Of a DNA stretch of 64,000 bases, positions 44,097-54,652 are shown one piece after another; the stretch's first letter is position 1, and each line of letters begins with the position of its first letter. Location of the stretch: assembly GCA_958299035.1 (NCBI GenBank), contig CATQJL010000305.1, positions 75,918,792 through 75,982,791 on the forward strand. Direction: 5' to 3'. Made by a program: the position numbers and the translations under genes. The notes below the pieces were generated by a model. It was given only the letters and a program-made list of their open reading frames with translations. It made no database searches and was not told where the DNA came from. The stretch comes from Cylicocyclus nassatus. Taxonomy: Eukaryota > Nematoda > Chromadorea > Rhabditida > Strongylidae.

Positions 44097-44271
44097 CTCT
44101 GTTTCAACTGGCTTGCGGCTGGAAGGCGGAGCTCTGTGTCCTAATTAAGGCCGCTCGCGCCCACTACGCAGTCTGCGTCTCTTCCGCGCGCGTGCTCTGT
44201 GATCACTATCTAGCCTTAACTAGATCACAAAGCCCCGCCTTCTGGCCGCCAAACAGTTGAATCAAAGGGTG
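44097..44271. mobile_element. GGCTGGAAGGCGGG MITE, copy 2
   Basis: Same inverted-repeat family as 39554-39733, here with the GC-rich centre in reverse orientation. The left end is degraded (CTGTTTCAACTGG); the right end reads GTTGAATCAAAGGGT. Roughly similar ATTTGATTGTTA-A phrases flank both sides. Confidence 0.75.
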
Positions 44272-44849
44272 ATTTGATTGTTAAATGTACATAACCTTTG
44301 TCTATACGGCCAATCACAAAATATGACCTGCTGTTTGGGAATTTCTATAGGCAAATTGCGCGCGGAGGTTAATTTTTGAGTAGTCCAGTTATTGATGTCA
44401 GTATATGGCCATACAAACAATTGTAAATATCAAAATTCTATGTGTGCTTACGATTTGTGCACTCTAAAGCCCAGATTCAGCTTGTCATTTTTCGCAGCAC
44501 GATTTCTCAAAAATTTGGCCAAAAAAGACTCATCTGCTTTCCTGCACCAATTGGTCATCAAAAACATAATTTCTGAGCAAATAGAGTTAGCCATCTAATT
44601 CCACTGGCCATCCATCGAAATGTATGCACACTCCAAAATTTCATATCAATCGATTAGTTTTCTCACAGAAAGAGAGGAAAAAGCAAATTTAGTTGAGCCA
44701 GGTTAGTAGTAGTATAGATACTCACAACAAAAAAGAGAATTTTTTTAAAAAGGTAAGAGAGAGAGAAAGCTGCTGAACTACGACGAGTAATTTTTTATTT
44801 ATTCCACAAACCATTCACAGTGGGAAACCAGACACAAAGACGATTTGTC

Positions 44850-45168
44850 TCAAAACCACTGGAGCAGGGAATGATCCCAAGACATCACTACGGCGAATTT
44901 TATATTCTGTCCTCCCACGATAGTAATAAATTTTGATGTTTTTCGGGATAAAATGGGGTGGACAATTGGGGTGGGGGGGGGGGGGATAATGACGTAAACC
45001 ATTATAAACTTACCGAAGTTCTCCATAAACTCTCACGGGCTAAGCTTCCGAAAATCTTTTGGTTAAAATATGCTGCTTGGACTGGAAAGCGATAATGGAA
45101 TTCGTTTAACACATTTGCGACAAGGCCGATTTTTCGATGACTGCCATAACAGGGCATATTTCGCAATA
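44850..45168 (-). CDS. Last two exons of an unidentified gene
   Basis: Exon 45014-45168 follows a TTATTCAG acceptor and reads VLRNMPCYGSHRKIGLVANV and on to ARESLWRTS, ending at a TCGGTAAGT donor. A phase-matched exon 44850-44906 follows GGACAG and reads NIKFAVVMSWDHSLLQWF then stop. The 107-nt intron contains a long C run. AATAAA on the minus strand at 44798-44803 lies 46 nt past the stop and supports a gene end. Upstream exons were not found. The family is unknown. Confidence 0.45.
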
Positions 45169-45308
45169 CTGAATAATTTTTGGTCACAGATGGGTCCTAT
45201 GGTCTGAGTAATCTTCTAGGAAGTATTCCAAGAGCTGTATACATAAGTTTACTCAATTTGCCCAAAATTTATGGTAAACTGGCAGAAATCAAAAACTTCA
45301 CAAAGCAT

Positions 45309-45373
45309 ACGACCCACCGGTGGGTCGTTTTGTCCAAAATGGCAGAACATGTACGACCCACTGGTGGGTCGTA
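45309..45373. repeat. Twin perfect palindromes 23 bases apart
   Basis: 45309-45328 is the perfect 20-mer ACGACCCACC-GGTGGGTCGT. 45352-45373 is TACGACCCAC-TG-GTGGGTCGTA. Both share the ACGACCCAC half-site, like two dimer-binding sites or a small duplicated palindrome. Confidence 0.85.
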
Positions 45374-45962
45374 TTGTTGTGATTGTGTTAAAGAATACTA
45401 CACAGTACATCCAGTGCAGAATTAAGGAAAACAAAATTTTGAGCAACTGCTCTAAACCTTTGCAAGAATTACTCACAGTGCAAGACGCCTACCTTTAAAA
45501 ATTATTTCTGAAAATGGAAATACTTTTGTGATTAGCGTTTTTCTTCTTGACATTTGTGCATTAACCGACGTTCAATGCAAAGCTACTTTCGAGTATGGCT
45601 AGTTGAATGGAGAGAGGTGGAAAAAAGCGATTGACGCAAAATGAAGCATGTGCTTTCTGCATTATTCAACAAGGCGTGGGAGATAAGTAGATTGTATGAG
45701 AAAAGGAAAGATATTCAGATGTCTTTTTTCGTTTATGGTACAACTCGGATGAGAAGAAAAGCTATAAAAGCAGGCAGATGTCTGCAAAATTGTTTGCCAT
45801 TCGTTCCCACTTATGATTCCGTGACATTTTCCTGAAAGGAAGGCGATGTTTGAGACACTGATTACAATAGAGGAAAGGTCTACTCCTTCATGGCCAGATT
45901 ACAGCTTACAGTAATGCACAGTAGAAAATTATAGAGTAAACCTCTATATCAACGCCGCAGAG
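45374..45962. other. Intergenic DNA, no gene recognised
   Basis: A plus frame at 45641-45835 (64 codons) has no supporting signals. Confidence 0.35.
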
Positions 45963-46142
45963 GGTACCCTATGACTCAATGGAACTGGCGGCTGGAAGGC
46001 GGGGCTTCGTGACCTAGTTAAGGCTAGAAAATTCAGAGAGCACGCGAGCGAGAGAGACGCAAACTGCGTCGCGAACTCGAGCGAACTTAATTAGGTCACA
46101 AGCCCCGCCTTCCAGTCGCCAATCCAGTTGAATCAAAGGTTA
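45963..46142. mobile_element. GGCTGGAAGGCGGG MITE, copy 3
   Basis: Ends TACCCTATGACTCAA and TTGAATCAAAGGTTA, with the same arms (GGCTGGAAGGCGGGGCTTCGT / AAGCCCCGCCTTCCAG) and GAGAGAGACGCA centre. TA at both ends. Confidence 0.85.
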
Positions 46143-46194
46143 CACACTGTACGCAGTGATAAGGAAAAAAAGGGAATTTTCTAAACGATAAGAG

Positions 46195-46480
46195 CTAGAG
46201 CTGCATCTCATTCATATGTGGCAATGACAAAATTCCTTGTGAGCATGTTTTACTAGTTTGTTTGTTTATTTTATTGCTTGAAGGCGTGCTGCGTCTTCAA
46301 AGAGAAAATAGCGGAAAAGGAGAGGGAAAAAACGGACCACTTGAGACTATGCAATTCAATTGAGCAGTTTCGAACTTACTTGTTTTGAGAAGATAGGCTC
46401 ATTGAGGTTCCCAAAATTTGATTTCGACTAATAATTTGAATCTTTATACCCACATTCGTGCTCATGTTATCACAAGACAT
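46195..46480 (-). CDS. Possible two-exon small protein
   Basis: A minus-strand frame from an ATG at 46480 (MSCDNMSTNVGIKIQIISRN) runs to an AACAAGTAAGT donor at 46380. A phase-compatible exon 46195-46294 follows TCTTTGAAG and reads RSTPSSNKINKQTSKTCSQG, ending in TAG; total 66 residues. No family, low-complexity composition, moderate splice sites. Confidence 0.25.
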
Positions 46481-47160
46481 AAAATCTAGAGATGTCTTTT
46501 CCCTAAAGTATAGAAATGAATAGATAATTAAGCCTACGTATGTAGATGGCAAAATTTCCAGGGGAATAACAATGTTATTCCAAAATTTCCAAGGGAATAA
46601 CGATGTTTTTCTAATCGTCTCCTCAAAATAGAAATCAGAGCATTAAAGTACTAGATGATTACAGTAGCTGTATTCATTACATTCAAAGCATTTTTTCTCA
46701 GCAAACTGTATTTTTGTTGAAGTCGTAGAAGAGTTGAAGAAAAGAACGAGAGCTGATTTACAAGTGTACAAATATGAAAAGGGAGTGAAGTTAAGGAAGC
46801 CATAAGTGAACTATGAAGCTAACTGAAGCCTGCGGATAGAATTGTTCGATCAGATTTGAATTTTAAAAAACATGAAAGCCATACTTCATAGATCTCGCAG
46901 ATTTGAGAACGGCTTCAAAATTTTCTTAGGCTTGAACTGCTTGTGATGTATAAAAAGGCCAAGCGCAAAAGATTTTTGCTTGAATGTGCTAAGAATTATT
47001 TTTTGCTGTTCAGTAAAGCTTACAATGTAGTTTTATTTTATGAAACGACATCACAATAATACGATAACGAAAAAAGAACTAGTCTTCTTCCCTCAAAATA
47101 GTTTCTTTTACGAACGACAAATTCAAAACTTTCCATCTGAGATGAGGCAAGAAAGTGAAA
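46481..47160. other. 3' flank of the 47-kb gene
   Basis: Contains a short tandem duplication near 46555-46610 (AAATTTCCARGGGAATAAC twice). A minus-strand AATAAA at about 47033-47038 is a candidate polyadenylation signal for the gene at 47161-47518. Confidence 0.4.
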
Positions 47161-47518
47161 TTAAATAATCACTTTTTCTTTTTTCGGTGGCTTCGAAGTC
47201 ATTTTTACTACAAATTCAAGAATTCTGCTAGGAACACTGGCTCTGCACCAGATCTTCTCCTTTCTCATGTCAACATATTTTTCATGAAGCTCATTACGCT
47301 CCATATGGGCCCTGTGTATCTGAGAGTGCGGATAAGTAAGAAAAAATCAAGTGGTCACAGTATAAAAAGAAAATTATACTTACTCGCTTTGTGATAATAA
47401 AAGGTAATGATTTGCTGAGTAGTGTGAGGAAACTAATTAATTTCAGTCCCAAAGAGCAATTAAGCACAAGCGAAATTGACGTCATCGAAAGTATATCTGA
47501 TCTTTGTAACTCGTCCAT
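47161..47518 (-). CDS. Small single-helix membrane protein, two exons
   Basis: Exon 1 (47384-47518, 45 codons) starts at an ATG placed directly after ACCCTAG, a possible spliced-leader acceptor. It encodes a hydrophobic stretch (SLVLNCSLGLKLISFLTLL). It ends at a CGAGTAAGT donor. After a 64-nt intron with a CTCTCAG acceptor, exon 2 (47161-47319) reads IHRAHMERNELHEKYVDMRK, ILEFVVKMTSKPPKKEKVII and stop. The product is 97 residues, with a basic tail that would lie in the cytoplasm. I recognise no family. Confidence 0.55.
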
Positions 47519-47968
47519 CTAGGGTCACATGCCAGAGACAAACTTGCTTCTTCGCAATAAGTTACAAGGCTTCATGTTATTGGAGCAATATTGCCAATGA
47601 TTTGCTTATCAAGTGATCTCTGGAGGATGACATGCGTTCTGCAAGGTAATCAAAATATTGTGTTGATTGCTGTTATCGTTGTGCTACAATTCGTAGAATT
47701 GTGGCCTCCATGGACAGTATTTACAATTGGAAAACACCACAAAAATTTTTTTTGCAGAGACAACACTCAATAAGCTATTTGCTTTGGATTCTCCCATGCT
47801 AATAATGAGAGCTTTTTAGCCTACAATAAATCTTCGAGGATACGGTTTAGCACATATTTGAACTGGACTGCTTGTTTGCTGCGAATGATCCCGAAGTTCT
47901 TTGAGCGAAAGAAATCAGAACTATGTTAAATATGAAGTATTATAGCGCTGAGAAGACTTAGGGTAATA
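47519..47968. other. Upstream of the small membrane-protein gene
   Basis: No other exon recognised. Confidence 0.35.
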
Positions 47969-48150
47969 TAACCTTTGATTCAACAGGCTTGGCGGCTGCA
48001 AGGCGGCGCTCTGTGACCTAATTAAGGCCGCTCGCACCCGCGACGCGATCTGCGTCTCTCTCGCGCGCGTGCTCTCTGATCATTACCTAGCCTTAGTTAG
48101 GTCACGAAGCCCCGACTTCCAGCCACCCAGCCAGTCGAATCAAAGGGTGA
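47969..48150. mobile_element. GGCTGGAAGGCGGG MITE, copy 4
   Basis: Ends TAACCTTTGATTCAAC and GTCGAATCAAAGGGTGA. The centre (GCGTCTCTCTCGCGCGCGTG) is in reverse orientation relative to copies 1 and 3. Confidence 0.85.
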
Positions 48151-48990
48151 GTATCGTAAGTATCTATGGATATAAAAATCTTCCTATTCGTCTACTTATT
48201 TACGTATTTGTTTGGTTATTCACAGAATCACCTACACATCCATCAGACAAGCATTTGAGACGTCTTGAGATGGTCTGAAATAGATATATAGTACCATGAA
48301 GGCTGCATTATTATACCATCATACAGTGAATTTATCCCAGTGAGCGGTTTAGATTTGCGTTTCTCTCTTTTTTTAGTTTGCAGTAAACGAGCATACTCCT
48401 TGCTTCAAAAAATTATAGGCTCTCTAGGTTGCCTGCGGTCATTAACAAATTGTCTATTATTATGAATAGAAGATATCACAATCATTAGGATTATTGAAAA
48501 AGCTTGATGTTCCATGGCAATTTTAACAAAGATATGTAACTCGTCTCACTATGAATTTTATGTATATTGGAAGATTGTCTATGGAACTGGTAGTACAAAT
48601 TTTTGCGGTTCTGGTATCCTTCCGTTTTGGGAAACATCTATAATCACACTATCTTTATAATAGCGGCTATAGTCCGGCTTGTACAGATTTTGCTTTCAGC
48701 CTTGCATGGCATGCATCTGCAGATCTCATATCAACAAATTATTAATGTGCTTGCGAATTAACGATTTACTGATGCACAGCAACTCGCTTTGTACCGGAAG
48801 TAATGAGCATTGCTAGATAGTGTCAATATTTTATTCATGCATAAAAATCTGCAGCAGACTGAAGAAAATTTACGATGGCAGTCTCGTAAAAAGGCATAAA
48901 GTGTCATAGATGATAGAGAATGGGCTGGAAACAAAAGTTGAGAGGGTTAGGACATAAGAGACGTGAATTTTTCAATTAAAAGATTTAAGG
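48151..48990. other. Intergenic DNA, no gene
   Basis: No exon-like frames or repeats recognised. Confidence 0.4.
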
Positions 48991-49174
48991 CACCCTTTGA
49001 TTCAACTGGCTTGGCTCTTGGAAGGCGGATTTTCGTGACCTGATTAGGTTAGGTGATCAGAGATCAGAGAGCATGCGTGTGGGAGAGACGCAGACTGCGG
49101 CGCGGGCGCGAGCGACCTTGACTAGGTCACAAAGCCCCGCCTTCCAGACGCCAAGCCAGTTTAATCAAAGGTTA
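48991..49174. mobile_element. GGCTGGAAGGCGGG MITE, copy 5
   Basis: Ends CACCCTTTGATTCAACTGG and TTAATCAAAGGTTA. Arms somewhat diverged (GGCTCTTGGAAGGCGG). Confidence 0.85.
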
Positions 49175-49664
49175 AGCCATTGCCCAAGTAAAGCTCATAT
49201 AAGCCATTGTAGCGGAAAAATTCGGCTTCAAACTCCAACTCATATCGTTGTCTTTGCAAGAACCAATCAGCGCCTTGGAAGTTCGGAAGTACGATATGGT
49301 TTAGAGCTGCATTTCTAAGAAGCAAACAAGCCAGATGAGCTTCCGCTTGGATAGAGGCTTCCTATGGCTTCATTCAGTTTCCACCTAAAAAGCTGAAATA
49401 GCTTTCGCTTGGGCATTGCTTTTAAAATGTGTTCGATGGCTGGTTTGAGTCGCGTTTCAAAATGATTTATGAAATGGTCTTTAAAAGCTAGTTAAAGTTG
49501 TTTTTGTCGCTGAAATGTACGTCAAATGCTAAGAAATTAGTCTTACATGCGTCAAGAACAACAACAGCATCTTAGGTTTAATGAAACGCCTTTTTAGATG
49601 GGTATATAAGTTGTACCACGCAGAAACGGGCATGTGCGAATTGTTCCCGACTGCATTGAGAAAG
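49175..49664. other. Intergenic DNA, no gene
   Basis: Nothing recognised. Confidence 0.4.
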
Positions 49665-49838
49665 TACCCTTTGAATCAGCTGTCTTGGCGGCTGAAGGCG
49701 GGCTTCGTGACCTAATTGCGGCTAGGTAATGATCAGAGAGTACGCTCGCGAGAGAGACGCAGACTGCGTAGCGGGCGCGAGCCTTAATTAGTCACAAAAC
49801 CCTGCCTTTCAGCCGCCAAGCCAGTTGAATCAAAGGTT
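49665..49838. mobile_element. GGCTGGAAGGCGGG MITE, copy 6
   Basis: Ends TACCCTTTGAATCAGC and TTGAATCAAAGGTTA, arms GGCGGCTGAAGGCGGGCTTC / CCTGCCTTTCAGCCGCC. TA at both ends. Confidence 0.85.
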
Positions 49839-51100
49839 AGATAAGAATATTGTTTATTATTTACGGTGCATATTTTATAAATATAGGTTGAGATCGCAGA
49901 ATCGTGAACCTCGGGGAGTGTAATTCGGACATAAGAAGGTATAGAGCTTCGTTTTCGAAAACTGGTATACAATGTGGTGAAAAAGTTACCATTAGTAAGC
50001 GAAAACACGGCTGCCAAAAATCTCGCTTTCCACTGTACTTTTTTTTGACTTTCGTTGAGTTTTATGAGCGTAAATTATAATTGATGAAAATGACGAAAGT
50101 TTTCAAAAACCAGCAGACAAGAGTTCTCAGTACTGCAGCGAATATGTTGAGCTTGCAGAGAAAGTACGAGTCACTTTTTCTACAAATTCAATAGAATGCT
50201 AAAGCTTTTACCTACTTGCATGCAAGATTTGACTGCATCAGCTGAGCTCTTGAAAAGTGAACATCTAGCAGCTCTCGTGAAATTTATGAACCAATGCGAT
50301 TCAAGTGAGGAAAACTATGAATGACTCAAAAAAATGTATCATAGAGTGAGGAAGTGTGTCTCATGTCTTGCATCTAGTGACAAGAATATTCGTAAATTAG
50401 ATTAAGATCTGATGACTACAGCGCAGTGAGAGACTAAGCTTCCAAGAAAGTATTTCTCCACAGTTTTTTATCAGGTGGCCTCGAAAGACGCATTATTTGG
50501 CCGAGCGTCGCAATCGTCGAAATAAAAGACTTCAATTTATGATGCAGCTTCGATTCTCCTCTTTAATGGTTATATCCTCTAATGCGCTTTCCGATAAGTG
50601 TTGGAAAATTTGATTAGCTTGAATTTCACGCAACTAATATTGACTTTGAGAAGTGAAAGAAGAAAACAAACGAATGCAACGCTTTTTTCAAGCTGCTGAC
50701 TGATTATTTATCTTTGTAAACGTTCTTTTTATAAAAAGATACCAACTTAGAAGGATACTAACTCAATAGAGAGACCAAAGATGTATATTACCAGACGTCT
50801 CTTTGAACGCTAATCCACGTCTGTTTTTCCTTTTTTGCGAAGCAACTCTTCAAAAGAAATTACTATGAGCGACTGAATTCCAAATTTGTCAATTCTCGAG
50901 TGACATAAAATTGGCGAAAAGCTCTATAAAAACGCGTGAAAGTAGGTAATCGACTTTGTATCAAGTACATTGACCACGAGGAAGAAACACAGCCAGTAGA
51001 AGTTTCTAGCTTTTTTGCTGATCATATTCGTGAAAGCGAATAAAGCCGACAGTACCGCGTAATTTAACTACAGCACTGATCAGGTGTTGAAAATAGGTAA
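49839..51100. other. Intergenic DNA, no gene
   Basis: AT-rich; no supported exons. Confidence 0.4.
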
Positions 51101-51447
51101 AGGCTGCTGCATGACGAAGGCGCAGTTGCGATATTAGTTGAGCGGGCGCGAACGCGACGCGCGCGTATCCTCACGTTGTATCGTCTGCGCCCCAGAGAGG
51201 TTCCCATAGGCACCACGTCATCTCGCTGCCTTTCGCGCTTTTGAACGTGTTAACCTCGGGCACTTCCGTTGAAATCTCAGGATAAACGTGTCAAAAAGAG
51301 CGAAGGCAGCGTCGCACCACGTACGCACGCTGGTTCACATGGGAACCTCTCTGGGGTGCAGACGGTAGATCCCGCACCTCATGCGCTCTGCGGCTAATAA
51401 AGCCGCGTTCGCGCCCGAGATATTGCGCCTTCGTTATGCAGCAGCCT
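51101..51447. mobile_element. 347-bp GC-rich inverted-repeat element
   Basis: Ends AGGCTGCTGCATGACGAAGG and CCTTCGTTATGCAGCAGCCT are inverted. A second paired block is GAGAGGTTCCCAT/ATGGGAACCTCTC, and CGGGCGCGAACGCG/CGCGTTCGCGCCCG also pair. The interior has CTGCCTTTCGCGCTTTT and AGAGCGAAGGCAGCG. No coding frame. Confidence 0.78.
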
Positions 51448-52644
51448 ATACATAGTAGTATCCTATAAAAGGAACAAAAAATTCTTCTTGCAACAGATTC
51501 CGAAATATCAACAAATTTCGACTATAACATTATGACAGTTCTCTACTGCTCGCCTTTCTTTTCAAGTAAACGCACGCAAAATGTAATTGTAGATTCCCTT
51601 CAGCACGCACCAAGGGATGGCTACATTACAGTTTTTCCAAAGACGTGGGATAATACAGCTGCCAGATAATTTCTCGCTCTCCTTAAATTTGCATAAAGCA
51701 CTCAATTTTTTCTTTAGAGTCGTTTCTATAAAGTCACGAGGCCCATCCCTATTCAGCCCAAGCTTAAAATCTGCATGCAAATTATCCACGTGAGACAATG
51801 AGGTTAGTGATTTGACGCACACTCATGTCGTAAATCTTGCCATTCTTCAATGGTAGTGGTTGAAACTAGATTGTAACTTTATTAGAGCAAAAGATAGCCC
51901 AAAGAAAGTATTAGAGTTCGGCCATTCTTTGCCGGCAAATATTGCCGAAGTTGCATCGTTGCTTTAAGAATGCATAATGCAGGGGACTACGTAGGTCCCT
52001 CAACGACACCGCATCCCTTGGAGTAACAGGGCCGCACCTTGGGTTGCTCAATAGATTGAGTGTTTTCAATTTCATCTTCACTTTTTTAAAGACTTTGAAT
52101 TGCGGCAAAAGCATATACGGAAAGATTCAAAATTTTTCACTCGAAAGCTAGAAAGTCTTCGCAATTATCGCTCGCTCAGAATTTCTCCTTCAAAATGTAA
52201 CCAAAAGGTTTTACCTTGGGCTTACTGTAAAATCTCCCAACATTTTATGCCTTTAGCTCTAGCCTTCGAGAAAGTTTATCACCCATGTTGTAGAGTTCTG
52301 CAACGCTCACATATAATTGGATTTGACTACCTTTTGCAATATACTCCAACCCATGGCTGAGATTTAATATAAAGTTTGAGGACAGCGAAAGTGTAGTTTA
52401 ATGGTGGGACGAAGATTCCCACAATATATCATTCATTGGGAATGGATAGGTTCTAGTTCCCCTTCCTTGTCAGGAGAATTAAGCCACTTAATAGCACGTT
52501 ACATTTTGTAGCCCAAAAAAGACGGAACTTTCACGTAAAGCTCATATATATCGCGCTGCACTACAAATTCAAAAGAGTAAATTGAGTGAAAAAATGATCT
52601 AAAGCAAACTTTTCCTGCGATTTTCACAGCTTTGTATAGTAAAG
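51448..52644. other. Intergenic DNA with two unassigned minus-strand frames
   Basis: Minus frames at 51562-51822 (86 codons, ending ILRAFT) and 51911-52114 (67 codons) have no splice or family support. They may be remnants. Confidence 0.3.
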
Positions 52645-52825
52645 TACCCTCTGATTCAACTGGATTGGCCGCTGGAAGACTGGGCTTCGTGACCTGATTA
52701 AGGCTAGAGGATGATCAGAGAGCACGCGCGCGAGAGAGACGCAGACTGCGAGTTGGGAGCGAGCGGCCCAAATTAGGTCACAAAGCTCCTCCTTCCAGCC
52801 GCCAAGACAGTTGAGTCAAAGGTTA
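52645..52825. mobile_element. GGCTGGAAGGCGGG MITE, copy 7
   Basis: Ends TACCCTCTGATTCAAC and TTGAGTCAAAGGTTA. Arms as in the family, centre GCGCGCGAGAGAGACGCAG. TA at both ends. Confidence 0.85.
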
Positions 52826-54501
52826 CGTAGTGTTTTCTCCATGACTTTCAAAGTAGACGAGAAAGTTTGTCTTCAATTAATCACAATATATTCATAAAAG
52901 TCTAACTGTGTGGCGACTACCGTACGTGCTTTCCTTTCCATTTAAAGCTCCGTTATTCATTTTCTATATCTCTAAGCTAAGCGTAGATTCGGCAGCTCAA
53001 AACACTTTTTTTTCTCTCTGCTCAAGCTGTTGACAAAAAATAGGAAAGGACGCCTCTGTGTCTCACGGAACACGTACCGGGATGGCAAATCTTTCAAACC
53101 AACAGATGAATATGAACATTGTGAGCCATTCACGAAGCGGAACCAGATGAACGTTCCATTTTCCCTCCTTCTTCCCTATAGTTAGTTCTTTCCTGATGGT
53201 CAAAGTTCCCTTGATTTTTTTTTTGTAGATGAAATCTACTCAAATTAGCCGTTGGGTTCTTGTGAAATTATGTGGGTAGAGGTAGAGCCGGACGAGCATT
53301 TCCTAATTGGAGCTAACTGACACATTAGTTAACAGCGGAATTTGTTTTCACGCAAATGTGGAAAATGGACATGAAAGGGAAGGTGAAGATGCCGATGAGA
53401 ACGCCATAAATTTTTCCCATAAAAATCTTATTTTGAAAGCAAAAATGTAAACGTAAGAACAAAATTGAGAATGAGAAGGGGGCTTCTATAAACTTTTATC
53501 TATGCTAATTTCTATGAGCAAGCAGGATTGCCAATGAAAATTTATGGTTTGAAAAACAGAATTTCGGATATGTGAAAAGCATAGACGATGCCGAGCATAA
53601 ACCTCAAACAGGAAAGCCGATAGACGAAATTTGATCATCATCTAGATGTGTGATGCTTCTCTTGCTAAATAGGTTGTTGAATACGATAAGTACATGGACC
53701 AAAGTCAAGAATAAGCAAAATAAGGTTCTCAACATAGTATGAGATTAGCATACTTGGTTTGTTTTGCTCTACACCTTGTGACTCCAGAATACGGAAAGTT
53801 TGTACTCAGAGTATATATAGGATTTACTCAAATTGTAGCATGAAAACTACATTTGCCAATTTGAAGTTTCTTATAGGTGTCAGTATTTTGCAGAAAAAAG
53901 AATCCGGGTGGCATCACCGAAAACTGTCATAGTAAAGACTCAAAGTTCATGACTGAAGTCAAGCCACCACCACATGATTCCTCATTCTATCATCACCCTT
54001 TTACTCTCTTGCATTTAGTCTTTGTTTCATGGCGCTGAGCATCATACTTGTACATTTTTGAGAAATAGTAATGTGTACTCATTTCAACACGAGACGAGCT
54101 CAAATATTGAATTCACAAAATTAATTTAGAAAAAAAGAAGGAAAAGGGGATTGTTCCGAAGATGCACTTCAGGTCATGTGATGATGTTAAAGTTGAAAGA
54201 ACATCATGAGTAAGAAATGATTAATAATATAAGGGTAATTAATGCAGGTGAATAATCAAATTAATTAAGTGATTAATTTCAGGCCAAAAATAGTCTTCCT
54301 GGTAATTATTATATATGAAGGTATGTTTTTTTGCGTCATTTCGGAAGGTAATGAGTTAACAAAAAAATTTTTAGCCTGAAATTAGTTTTATAATTAAGTA
54401 ATGCATTGAATAGTTAAACAAATCTTTAGAATGTTTACTATTCGTATAAATAAACAATATTTCTGATTTTCCTACTGGAAAGACTTTGGGAAGTAATCAT
54501 G
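52826..54501. other. Intergenic DNA, no gene
   Basis: No supported exons; several AATTAAT-rich stretches near 54220-54290. Confidence 0.4.
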
Positions 54502-54652
54502 CACGCTTTGATTCAACTGGCTTGGCGGCTGGAAGGCTGGGCTTCGTGACCTAATCAAGGGTAGATAATGATCAGAGATCAAGGAGCGAGCGGCCCTAAT
54601 TAGGTCACAAAGCTCCTCCTTCCAGCCGCCAAGACAGTTGAATCAAAGGTTA
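54502..54652. mobile_element. GGCTGGAAGGCGGG MITE, copy 8 (centre deleted)
   Basis: Ends CACGCTTTGATTCAACTGGC and TTGAATCAAAGGTTA. About 30 bp of the GC-rich centre are missing, leaving GATCAGAGATCAAGGAGCGA. Confidence 0.85.

Noticed and set aside
48069..49318. Plus-strand frames of 69 and 81 codons
   Set aside because: Both start in copies of the GC-rich MITE and show no independent support.
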